DNA of 6,907 nt from JACCTH01 sp035281645 (lineage in GTDB: Bacteria; Actinomycetota; Acidimicrobiia; Spongiisociales; ZC4RG35). The stretch is from assembly GCA_035281645.1 (NCBI GenBank), contig DATEDN010000040.1, positions 1 to 6,907 on the forward strand, in the 5' to 3' direction. Shown here piece by piece: positions 1 to 6,780 of the stretch (position 1 is the stretch's first letter; each line of letters begins with the position of its first letter). The notes under the pieces were generated by a model. The model saw only the letters and a program-made list of their open reading frames with translations, had not been told where the DNA came from and searched no databases. The translations under genes were made by a program, and so were the position numbers.

Positions 1-350
1 AGGGCCGGCAACCCGACGAAGACAGTGGCGACGAAGAAGGAGATGCCCAGAATCCCTCCCGCTTTGATCAACGCCTGGTAAGGCGCGTTGTCATCGGCCT
101 TGCGAAAGGCGCGGACCATCAACCAGACCACTGGGATGGCGGTGACAAGCGTCAAGGCCATGGTGATCAATGAAACGGTGGGAACCCCGCCGGTCTCGGT
201 AAAGGCGAGGGTTGAAACGCAAGCCGCCTCCGCCACTAGGTAGACCACCCAGAAGAAGAGATACCAGATCACCGGCCCGGCCAAGAACAGGGCGATCCAC
301 CGGTCCGGGCGGGGATGGGGATGCGGTAGTTGACCGCTGGGGTGGGTCAT
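1..350 (-). CDS. Small multi-pass membrane protein, 3' end beyond the window
   Basis: 116 residues are visible and the frame is still open at the left edge. The sequence shows a short Pro/His-rich N-terminus (residues 1-16) and then three hydrophobic segments at about 18-40, 58-79 and 96-115. Short polar loops join them, including a basic/acidic loop with RAFRKADDN near 80-89. The first helix contains AGPVIWYLFFW and is followed by AEAAC. The visible part ends in VGLPA. The ATG at 350-348 is the only good start close to the first helix, although its Shine-Dalgarno is weak (GGAAG on the minus strand at 364-360, 9 nt upstream). The gene lies 34 bp downstream of the large regulator in the same direction, so co-transcription is plausible. 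The pattern resembles small uncharacterised membrane proteins that I recall near cytochrome c oxidase/ctaG gene clusters, but I recognise no catalytic motif and assign no function. That it is a real gene is well supported; any respiratory link is weak. Confidence 0.8.
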   Translation of the reverse strand, partial: MTHPSGQLPHPHPRPDRWIALFLAGPVIWYLFFWVVYLVAEAACVSTLAFTETGGVPTVSLITMALTLVTAIPVVWLMVRAFRKADDNAPYQALIKAGGILGISFFVATVFVGLPA

Positions 351-384
351 TTGGTGGAGCTTCCAGTATGGGAGAAGCCCTCTC

Positions 385-3300
385 CTATGAAGCCAATGCC
401 GGGGGGCACCCTCCAGGCCCGAGATAGCGCATGCACTCCGTATCGGAGAGCGAGCGCGTCACGCGGCCTCGTGCGTGCTCGATGAGATCAGCGGGATCGA
501 GAAACCAGCGACGGAGGACATAGCCGGCATCGACATACAGCAGCTGTGATCCGTCGGGCGTCAAGGCGGCGAAGGCAGGAGTATCGATTCGTGTCGGTGG
601 ATCGGTAACGAGTTGTCGGGTGTGGATGTCCCACAGCCCGACCCGTCCATAGGTCGACGCGGCGAGGACTCCATCGGCATTGATGGAAACGGCAGATACG
701 TCTGAAACTGCAACTGCTTCCTCGAAGATGACCGAGTCGGCCACTGTCATTCCTCTTTCCACGTTGGTCATGTCTATCACCGAGGCTCTTCTGGCTCCAT
801 GACCGACTGCCAGGTATCTACCGGACGGGTCGAACGCCATCGAGTAGAGACCGGAGCCGCGCTCGAGGGAACCCACCAGCCTCAGGTCTTCCATGTCGTA
901 GATCTCGAGCACGCCGTCGAGGCTGACAGCTAGGTATCGGCCTGGCTCGAATACGCCGTCGGGGTTGAATGCCGCGGCCTTTGAATCGATCCGGCGGTCG
1001 CCGAGGGAAAGGATCTCTCGACCGGTGGCAGCTTCAATCACAGTGCTGCGGAAGGCCCCGTCGACACACGGACCGTCGTACTCCAAAACCAACAGCGAAC
1101 CGTCAGGGCTGAAAGCCTTCGGGCTGGCACAGAGCGGGAGCTTCGCCAGGGGCTCGAATGTCTCCAAATCTCGGATCCAGCCATCCCCGTTTCCATCCAG
1201 CCAAGCCATCGTTTGCCAGTCCCCGCTCACTGCTGGGGGGTGGAAGAAATCCACTCGTTGCTCTTCAATCGACCGGATGATTTGACTGGTGGCGGTGTCA
1301 AGCCGGATCACCGAGCCATCAAGGGTCCATAGCAGTGCCTCTTTGCCATCCGGCGATAACACAACTCCGCAGGGTGCGCCGGCACTTCCCAAACTCATCG
1401 TCGCTCCGCGCGGGCCCTCCGGGAATACGTCCCAGATCCGAACCTCTCCTCCTCCCGAACGCGAGATCAGCCGTAATTGAGTGGATGCAAATCCGAGTTC
1501 CAAGACGTTGCCGTTGTTGGGCGCCAGGGACATCAGCTGGGAGCCATTGGCGAGGTCAAGCACCTGAACGGTTCCTTCGTTTCCTGAGACGGCAGCCATC
1601 CCTAGCTTGGAACTCACAGCTATCGCGATCGGAGCGGCCACTTCCGGAGCTCGAGGCAGAGTCGACCACAACATTCTTCTCGAACCAAGGTCCCACGCCT
1701 GGACCTCACGGGTCGAATTGGATGCGACCATAATCCGCCGGTTCTGATGATCCACTGCCAAGTGGTCGGGAACGATCGACAATGGTTCGACGGCCTCCGT
1801 CGCCTTGCCCGTGTCCAGCTCGTGGAGTGAAATTGTGCGGTCGAACGATCGGCCGACGATCACAGTCTCCGAATCGAGCAAGGCGATCTGGTTTGCGGCG
1901 TCAGCCGGAAACGAAGAAGTTTCTCTCCATTGGCCGGTGGACCAGATAGTGACCTCGTTGCGGTCACCTTGGCTCAGTGCCGCCAACAACCCTCCGTCCG
2001 GGCTCCATGCCAGCTTCATGGTGCGACCTGGAACCGACAACCGCACGATTTCTTGGCCGCTCGAGGCATCCCAAACCGCGATCAGAAACGGGTCTCCCGA
2101 CGTAGGTGACCCGTGGGCCACCGCCAGGAGGTTGCCTTGGGGATCGAAGGCGAGCGCTTCGACCTTCGAGAAGCCGACCAGGGTTCGCAGGGGGGTGCTA
2201 CTGCTTCCATCCCAAATCGACACGTTGCTTGTCAGCGCGGTCGAGGCGAATAGCGTCTCCCCGGCCGCGATATGAGCACTTCCATCAGGGAGAACCCTCT
2301 CCAATCTGGAAGTCTGCGTTGCTCGCCCCAAAGCGGTCATCGTTTCCGGGCCAACTTCCTCGCCGGCCTGAACGGAGATATCGGCAGCGGCAAGGGCGAG
2401 CAAGGTTGCCAATTCCGGGTCTCTATCCAAGACTTCGGCCGAGTCACCAGTCAGACCCCAAACCAGCGCTTGGAGCGCTTCGCTCTGCGCCCTCCGTGAT
2501 TGTCCAAAAGCGATCGCCGCCAGGGTTGTGACCGCGATCAATGCCGTCGCAAGAAAGAAGCTGGCCCGGCGCCGGCGGCGCCGAACCACTAACTCTTCTT
2601 CCCGACGACGGGAGATGCTCGATTCGACAAAGTTCTTCTCCTCGGCCGAGGGGACGAGGTTCCCGCTGGCGATCCATTTCGTCGCCTGGTCAAGGCGGGC
2701 ACCGGTGATGAGAAAGCTGGGATCACGATCGGCTTCCGCCCAATCGAGGGCAGCGGCGCTGAGACGACGGTGAAGGGCCAGCTCGTCTCGCTGGGAGTCG
2801 ATCCATCCGCGGAGCCTTTGCCACTCGGTCAGCAGCGCTTCATGCGCTACCTCGACGGTTGGCCCGCGAGTCACCGGGTGCCGGTCGTAGGAGAGGAGTC
2901 GAAACGATCCGAATGTCTGTAGCACTTGATCGAGGGCGACCTGATCGACGGCCAAGGTCCGAAGCTCCGACTGCCGCACCCGTCTTCGCGTATCCCCGGC
3001 GTCCTCGTCGACTGTCACCAACCGCAGGAAGAGCTGACGGGCCGCCTCCTTCCCAGAAGGATTCAATTCTCGATAGAGGTCTTCGGCCCGTCGCCCCAGC
3101 GCTTGCACGACGCCGCCGGTGCTCTCGTAGGCCGCGATCGTGAGCATCCCGTTCTGGCGAGAGTCGAATAGCTCGGTGAGGGAATACTGAAGCAGCGGAA
3201 GGCTTCCAGGCTGTCCTTCCACATCGGCTCGGATCCTTCCCACCAACCCTGGCTCCAAGTCGACGCCCACCCGGCGGGCGGGTCCGGCGATCGCCTGTGC

Positions 3301-5493
3301 CAAGCCTTCGCCGGTCGGAGCGATTACCGGGATGAAACCAGCCTGAATCAGCTCGGCAAATTCCGGATACGCAAGCGGTCGGTCGAAGAAGTCGGCTCGC
3401 ATGGTCACCAAAATTCGTATGCGACTGCGCGAGTCGCTCGCCACGACCCGGAGGCTGTCGAGGAACAATCGACGAGTCTCTTCAGAAGGAGGGTTGGAAA
3501 AGAGCTCCTCGAACTGATCGATAATGAGTAGTAACTGGCTGTCGTCGGCGGGAAGGATTTGTTTGGTCGCCCGGAGGAGACCGCGGTCATCGGCGGTGAG
3601 TTCCTCGATGAGACTCGTGGGTCGTTCGACGGCGATCCGCAGCAAGGCAGCCTCGAGCTCTTCGAACGGATACGACCCGGGGAACATGTCGGTGATCAGC
3701 CAGCCCCTCGACCCGGGCAACCCGCCAGCTCTCAGGGCCGGCACCACTCCCGCTCTGACCACCGAGGACTTGCCGCTTCCCGAGGGACCCACCACCGCCA
3801 CCAAGCTGTGCTCAGCGAGGGAGCGCATCATCTCGTCGATGAGGGCATCCCGCCCGTAGAAATCGATGACATCGGTCTCGAGGAAGGCTCGCAGGCCCTT
3901 GTAGGGGTTTCGGGTCGGGGCCGACTGGATGGGCTGGACTACCTCCGCCACCGCCACCACGTCGGCCCCAACCGCCCTCCGGATGGCTCGGAGGAAATCG
4001 TCGACTTTTTCGAACCGATTGGCTGGCTGGTCGTCTGTTGCTCTTTGCAAGACTTGGTCAAGTTCGGCCGGGATGCCGGCTCGGGCCGTCGAGACCGGTG
4101 TCAGGGGCTCCCTCCCGTCCGGATGGACCCCGGTCAAGATGTGGAAGGCGAGGACGCCGAGGCTGAAAATGTCGGAGCGTTCGGTGAGACGCTCGCCTCT
4201 CATCTCTTCGGGCGCGACGTAGGCAAGCGAGGTTGTAAGTGGGGCTCCTAGTTCATTGGTCAGCCGGGAAGCAACACCGAAGTCGCTGAGATAGGCGTTG
4301 CCCTCGTGATCGAGCAGAACGTTGCCCGGCTTGATGTCGCGATGAACGATCCCCTGCCGGTGGGCATAGCCAGCGGCGCTACCGATTTGCTCGAGAAGCC
4401 GCAGAGTGGGGGCGAGGTTCCAGGGACCGCGGCGGAGCGCATCGCTGAGGCTTCCGCCCCGGAGGAGCGGCATCACCAGGTAAGCCCCTTCTGGGTCCCG
4501 CCAGAAATCGAAGAGCGGCACCGCATGGGGGTGCTCGAGCTGAGCGACCACTTGTGCCTCGGCTTCGAACCTGCGAACGAAAGCCGCTTGATTGACGTAC
4601 TCGGGACGGATCACTTTGATCGCAACTTCCCGCCCGACCGAAGGTTGGAAAGCCCGGTACACAAATCCGTAATCACCTTCGCCAATCCGGTCCCGGAGCT
4701 CATAACCACGAAGAGAGCGGCTTTCTCCGCTAACCCGGGTCTCGGGTTGTTGTTTCCGAACGTCGAGAGCGGGGTCCTGTTCGAGAATCTGCTGTTCCAG
4801 CTCTCGCAGCTCGAGCGAGGGATCAATTCCGAGCTCGTCGGCCAGAAGACGTCGCAATTTCTGATAGGAGCGCAACGCGTCGGCCTGTCTGCCAGACCGA
4901 TAGAGGGCGAGCATGTGCAGAGCCCGAAGGCGCTCTCGATACGGATGCTCGTGTGCGAGCGTGTCCAGCTCGCCGATCACCAACCGATGGTTGCCAATAG
5001 CCAGGTCGCCTTCGATGCGATGTTCGACCGCGGTCACTCTCAATTCTTCGAGGCGTGCCACCTCGGGAACCAGAGCCGGAGTCGATCCCAAGTCCCCGTA
5101 AGGCAACCCGTACCACAGCGCAAGGGCCTTCTGCAAGCAATCCACCGCCTGCTCGGGATCGGCGGCGAGGAGCCGGCGACCACGCTCGACTTCGCGTTCG
5201 AATCGAAGGGCATCGAGGGACTCACCCTCGACGGCAATGAGGTAGCCATTGCCTTGTCGCACCAACCCGCCGGCGAGCTCGCGGCGCAGGTTAGAGATGT
5301 AGCTCTGCAGCGTGGTCTTCGCCGCCTCCGGCGGCTCGCCGGACCAAACTGCATCGATCAAGGCATCCTGAGAGACCACCTGGTTGGCGTTGGCCAGCAA
5401 GACCGCCAGAACGGTCCGTTGCCGGCGGCCGCCGAGAGTCCGCGGCTCTCCCTCCCCGATGGCGGCCAACGGGCCAAGGACGCGATACTCCAC
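385..5493 (-). CDS. Membrane-anchored SARP/BTAD - Ser/Thr kinase - nSTAND NTPase - WD40 regulator
   Basis: Predicted 1702-residue signalling regulator. Residues about 2-87 form an OmpR-like winged helix (start VEYRVLGPL, then LGGRRQRTVLAVLL) and about 95-240 a BTAD helical domain, as in SARP/AfsR activators. Residues about 261-508 are a Ser/Thr kinase with Gly-loop GEGDYG (271-276), VAIK lysine K293, HRD at 384-386, N391, DFG at 404-406 and APE at 427-429, so it should be active. Residues about 528-942 are an nSTAND1-type NTPase: NPYKGLRAF entry motif, Walker A GPSGSGKSS (569-577, K575), Walker B LLLIIDQFEE with D659, and TMRAD at 697-701. Six arginines (971-976) precede one transmembrane helix (977-996). 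The remainder carries 14 WD-type strands between about 1094 and 1662, enough for two seven-bladed propellers, and a tail with C1687 and C1696. The GTG at 5493 was chosen because SARP homology begins exactly there; the frame stays open to a TTG at 5637, and another GTG lies at 5541. No strong Shine-Dalgarno precedes any of them. DNA target and ligand are unknown. Confidence 0.93.
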   Translation of the reverse strand: MEYRVLGPLAAIGEGEPRTLGGRRQRTVLAVLLANANQVVSQDALIDAVWSGEPPEAAKTTLQSYISNLRRELAGGLVRQGNGYLIAVEGESLDALRFEREVERGRRLLAADPEQAVDCLQKALALWYGLPYGDLGSTPALVPEVARLEELRVTAVEHRIEGDLAIGNHRLVIGELDTLAHEHPYRERLRALHMLALYRSGRQADALRSYQKLRRLLADELGIDPSLELRELEQQILEQDPALDVRKQQPETRVSGESRSLRGYELRDRIGEGDYGFVYRAFQPSVGREVAIKVIRPEYVNQAAFVRRFEAEAQVVAQLEHPHAVPLFDFWRDPEGAYLVMPLLRGGSLSDALRRGPWNLAPTLRLLEQIGSAAGYAHRQGIVHRDIKPGNVLLDHEGNAYLSDFGVASRLTNELGAPLTTSLAYVAPEEMRGERLTERSDIFSLGVLAFHILTGVHPDGREPLTPVSTARAGIPAELDQVLQRATDDQPANRFEKVDDFLRAIRRAVGADVVAVAEVVQPIQSAPTRNPYKGLRAFLETDVIDFYGRDALIDEMMRSLAEHSLVAVVGPSGSGKSSVVRAGVVPALRAGGLPGSRGWLITDMFPGSYPFEELEAALLRIAVERPTSLIEELTADDRGLLRATKQILPADDSQLLLIIDQFEELFSNPPSEETRRLFLDSLRVVASDSRSRIRILVTMRADFFDRPLAYPEFAELIQAGFIPVIAPTGEGLAQAIAGPARRVGVDLEPGLVGRIRADVEGQPGSLPLLQYSLTELFDSRQNGMLTIAAYESTGGVVQALGRRAEDLYRELNPSGKEAARQLFLRLVTVDEDAGDTRRRVRQSELRTLAVDQVALDQVLQTFGSFRLLSYDRHPVTRGPTVEVAHEALLTEWQRLRGWIDSQRDELALHRRLSAAALDWAEADRDPSFLITGARLDQATKWIASGNLVPSAEEKNFVESSISRRREEELVVRRRRRRASFFLATALIAVTTLAAIAFGQSRRAQSEALQALVWGLTGDSAEVLDRDPELATLLALAAADISVQAGEEVGPETMTALGRATQTSRLERVLPDGSAHIAAGETLFASTALTSNVSIWDGSSSTPLRTLVGFSKVEALAFDPQGNLLAVAHGSPTSGDPFLIAVWDASSGQEIVRLSVPGRTMKLAWSPDGGLLAALSQGDRNEVTIWSTGQWRETSSFPADAANQIALLDSETVIVGRSFDRTISLHELDTGKATEAVEPLSIVPDHLAVDHQNRRIMVASNSTREVQAWDLGSRRMLWSTLPRAPEVAAPIAIAVSSKLGMAAVSGNEGTVQVLDLANGSQLMSLAPNNGNVLELGFASTQLRLISRSGGGEVRIWDVFPEGPRGATMSLGSAGAPCGVVLSPDGKEALLWTLDGSVIRLDTATSQIIRSIEEQRVDFFHPPAVSGDWQTMAWLDGNGDGWIRDLETFEPLAKLPLCASPKAFSPDGSLLVLEYDGPCVDGAFRSTVIEAATGREILSLGDRRIDSKAAAFNPDGVFEPGRYLAVSLDGVLEIYDMEDLRLVGSLERGSGLYSMAFDPSGRYLAVGHGARRASVIDMTNVERGMTVADSVIFEEAVAVSDVSAVSINADGVLAASTYGRVGLWDIHTRQLVTDPPTRIDTPAFAALTPDGSQLLYVDAGYVLRRWFLDPADLIEHARGRVTRSLSDTECMRYLGPGGCPPALAS

Positions 5494-5549
5494 GGCTTCA
5501 ATACTGGCGAAACCAGGCTCGCGCTGCGCCAGATTCTCCACGCCTTCAA

Positions 5550-5581
5550 AGTATGGGACCGCGTCTTGGAACTTTCTTGGA
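5550..5581 (-). promoter_or_regulatory. Candidate SARP-type operator and -10 for the large regulator
   Basis: Read on the minus strand, two identical heptamers TCCAAGA occupy 5581-5575 and 5570-5564, separated by 4 nt, an 11-bp period or one helical turn. Eight nucleotides after the second comes CATACT (5555-5550), a 4 of 6 match to TATAAT. From established knowledge, SARP activators bind heptameric direct repeats with 11-bp (or 22-bp) period, with the last repeat about 8 bp before the -10 and no good -35. The geometry matches, and no recognisable -35 is present. The heptamer itself differs from the classic TCGAGC-type repeats. A start site here would lie just upstream of, or at, the possible GTG at 5541, and about 50 nt before the GTG at 5493. 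Autoregulation is inference. Confidence 0.4.
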
Positions 5582-5589
5582 TCGGTCCC
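5555..5589. repeat. Inverted repeat GGGACCG / CGGTCCC in the divergent promoter region
   Basis: A perfect 7-bp inverted repeat has arms at 5555-5561 and 5583-5589 with a 21-nt spacer. The spacer holds both TCTTGGA direct heptamers, so the arms bracket them almost symmetrically. It could be a dimer-binding operator or part of a compound regulatory site. A 7-bp inverted repeat with a free spacer can also arise by chance in a region this GC-rich, so function is uncertain. Confidence 0.35.
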
Positions 5590-5670
5590 GCATCGCTGAC
5601 TCCACCTTTTCCCCAGCGCCGTCCAAGGTTTGTTCAAGCGTCCGGCGATAAGCCAACTGCCTCTAGTTCA

Positions 5671-5676
5671 GGAGGA
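5671..5676 (+). promoter_or_regulatory. Strong Shine-Dalgarno of the exported propeller gene
   Basis: GGAGGA lies 7 nt before the ATG at 5684. It fixes that ATG as the start over the in-frame upstream ATG at 5630 and the GTG at 5678. The resulting N-terminus (MSSRKIAVAML) is also a proper signal peptide start with early basic residues. I could not identify a convincing -35/-10 pair for this gene between 5582 and 5670. Confidence 0.85.
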
Positions 5677-5683
5677 AGTGGAG

Positions 5684-6622
5684 ATGTCTTCTCGGAAGAT
5701 TGCCGTCGCCATGTTGGCGCTGGTCGTTTGCTCGATAGGAGTGGTCGCCCAGGCCAGTCCTTTCAGTTCGGGTCCCTGGTCGCAAGCGGTGGAGATCGAG
5801 CTGAGTGCTCCCGGCGCTCATGCTGACTTCAATACTCCGACCTCCCTCGATGGCTGCCCATTCATATCCCCCGACGGGAAGTCCTTCTTTATGGCCTCGG
5901 ATCGCGTTCCGGGGGGACTGGGAGGACTCGATATCTGGGTCTCGACTCGTCGGCACATCGATGATCCTTGGGGAGCTCCGGTCAACCTCGGTGCTCCAAT
6001 CAACAGTCCGTTCGCCGACTTTTGTCCAACGCTCGGCCGCGACGGGCATGCGTTCTTCTTTGTCAGCAACCGTCCCGGCTTTTGCGGTACCGCTCCCAAT
6101 GGCGACATCTACACGACGCGCTTTCGCGACAACGGCACGGTGGAGCCGGTCGAGCATCTGGGGTGCACGGTCAATAGCGCCTTTGATGAGCACAGCCCGT
6201 TTCCACTCGCCGAAAGCGGATCCGGTCCGGTGCTCTACTTCTCCAGCGCCCAACCCGCCAATGCCGGCGACACCCCAGGTGACCATGACCTTTATGTCAG
6301 CGAGTGGCAGGGTGGCCGGTACGGAGCGCCGAGTGCGGTCGCCGGGATCAACACAACCAACTTCCATGAGGGTCAGCCCAACGTCCGGCGCGACGGGTTG
6401 GAGATCTTCTTCTACAGCAATCGTCCGGGAAGCCAAGGCAACGACATCCACTCGTCGACTCGACAGTCGACCAGGGATCCCTGGTCGATGCCGGTCAACC
6501 TGGGGCCGCTGGTGAACAGTGGGGCCGCCGAAACCCGACCCTCGCTCTCCTGGGACGGGAGCACCCTCTACTTCGGTTCCACCCGGGCCGGCTCATCGGA
6601 CATATATGTGACATCTCGCTAG
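5684..6622 (+). CDS. Exported PD40 (TolB-like) beta-propeller protein
   Basis: 312 residues, ending at TAG 6620-6622. The N-terminus is a signal peptide: basic SSRK, a hydrophobic core at about 6-21, and an A-Q-A cleavage motif ending at residue 24, so the product is predicted to be secreted. The mature part consists of repeats of the PD40/WD40-like propeller type, each with a pattern near 'DG..(F/Y)F.S.R....DIY': about residues 62-89, 118-146, 181-208 (degenerate), 235-260 and 289-312. Linkers such as DPWGAPVNLG and DPWSMPVNLG recur between blades. Five blades are clear; a sixth from the N-terminal strand region is possible. Four cysteines (58, 114, 134, 161) in the mature part could form disulfides outside the cell. 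There are no catalytic motifs, and a binding or scaffold role is likely for such folds. No TolB N-terminal domain is present, so this is not Tol-Pal TolB. It is transcribed divergently from the large regulator across a 190-bp gap and may be its target or extracellular partner (inference). Confidence 0.9.
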   Translation: MSSRKIAVAMLALVVCSIGVVAQASPFSSGPWSQAVEIELSAPGAHADFNTPTSLDGCPFISPDGKSFFMASDRVPGGLGGLDIWVSTRRHIDDPWGAPVNLGAPINSPFADFCPTLGRDGHAFFFVSNRPGFCGTAPNGDIYTTRFRDNGTVEPVEHLGCTVNSAFDEHSPFPLAESGSGPVLYFSSAQPANAGDTPGDHDLYVSEWQGGRYGAPSAVAGINTTNFHEGQPNVRRDGLEIFFYSNRPGSQGNDIHSSTRQSTRDPWSMPVNLGPLVNSGAAETRPSLSWDGSTLYFGSTRAGSSDIYVTSR

Positions 6623-6643
6623 CCATCGTTCTAAGAACCGATG

Positions 6644-6673
6644 CCGCCGACGCCTGCGTATAGGCGTCGGCGG
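6644..6673 (+). terminator. Strong GC hairpin after the propeller gene, likely terminator
   Basis: CCGCCGACGCC (6644-6654) pairs perfectly with GGCGTCGGCGG (6663-6673) around an 8-nt loop whose outer bases can also pair. It begins 21 nt after the stop codon of the propeller gene. There is no U-tract after it; hairpins without a U-tract are often proposed as terminators in GC-rich actinobacteria. It separates the propeller gene from the next gene on the same strand. It is nearly symmetric, so it could act on either strand. Confidence 0.7.
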
Positions 6674-6714
6674 TACTGTGTCGCGTGGGCCAGGGAGACA
6701 CGGAGGGAGGTGGC

Positions 6715-6780
6715 TTGGTTGCTGACGTGATCGACGTTCGAGCAAACAGTTTTCAAACAATTAGGGAGGAGGATCTGTGA
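6715..6780 (+). CDS. Possible 21-residue leader ORF overlapping the next start (speculative)
   Basis: A TTG at 6715 follows GGAGG (6702-6706) by 8 nt and opens a 21-codon frame ending at TGA 6778-6780. That stop overlaps the next gene's GTG start in a GTGA arrangement, the usual layout for translational coupling. The frame is also open upstream to a GTG at 6685 without a Shine-Dalgarno, and contains a GTG at 6727. The peptide (MVADVIDVRANSF and on) has no recognisable motif. It may be a chance frame in a purine-rich leader. Confidence 0.2.
   Translation: MVADVIDVRANSFQTIREEDL
6765..6772 (+). promoter_or_regulatory. Shine-Dalgarno of the right-edge exported protein
   Basis: GGAGGAGG ends 4 nt before the GTG at 6777; its first GGAGG is 7 nt away, an ideal distance. 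It decides the GTG start over later in-frame codons such as the GTG at 6810. No clear promoter could be read between the hairpin at 6644-6673 and this site. Confidence 0.8.

Noticed and set aside
91..300. 69-codon minus-strand frame near the left edge
   Set aside because: It is an out-of-frame shadow of the membrane protein at 1-350, whose own frame gives three clean hydrophobic helices.
366..389. Hairpin GGAGA-AGCCC-TCTCC at the end of the regulator as terminator
   Set aside because: The uninterrupted stem on the minus strand is only 5 bp, with no U-tract, and it overlaps the stop codon. It is too weak to call and would separate two genes that look co-transcribed.
5630..5683. N-terminal extension of the propeller protein from the ATG at 5630
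   Set aside because: It would bury the signal peptide behind 18 residues and ignore the GGAGGA site 7 nt before the ATG at 5684.
4306..5826. 506-codon plus-strand open frame opposite the SARP/kinase region
   Set aside because: It lies antisense to a protein with clear winged helix, BTAD and kinase motifs and runs into the start of the propeller gene. Its translation has no recognisable domain. Long antisense frames are expected in GC-rich coding DNA.
5663..6451. 262-codon minus-strand open frame opposite the propeller gene
   Set aside because: The plus strand has a signal peptide, five PD40 repeats and a strong ribosome site, while the antisense product is low-complexity without motifs.
6687..6710. 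G-rich stretch as a G-quadruplex
   Set aside because: There are only three GGG runs. The remaining GG pairs allow at most a two-tier structure, and the purine richness is better explained by ribosome-binding sequence.
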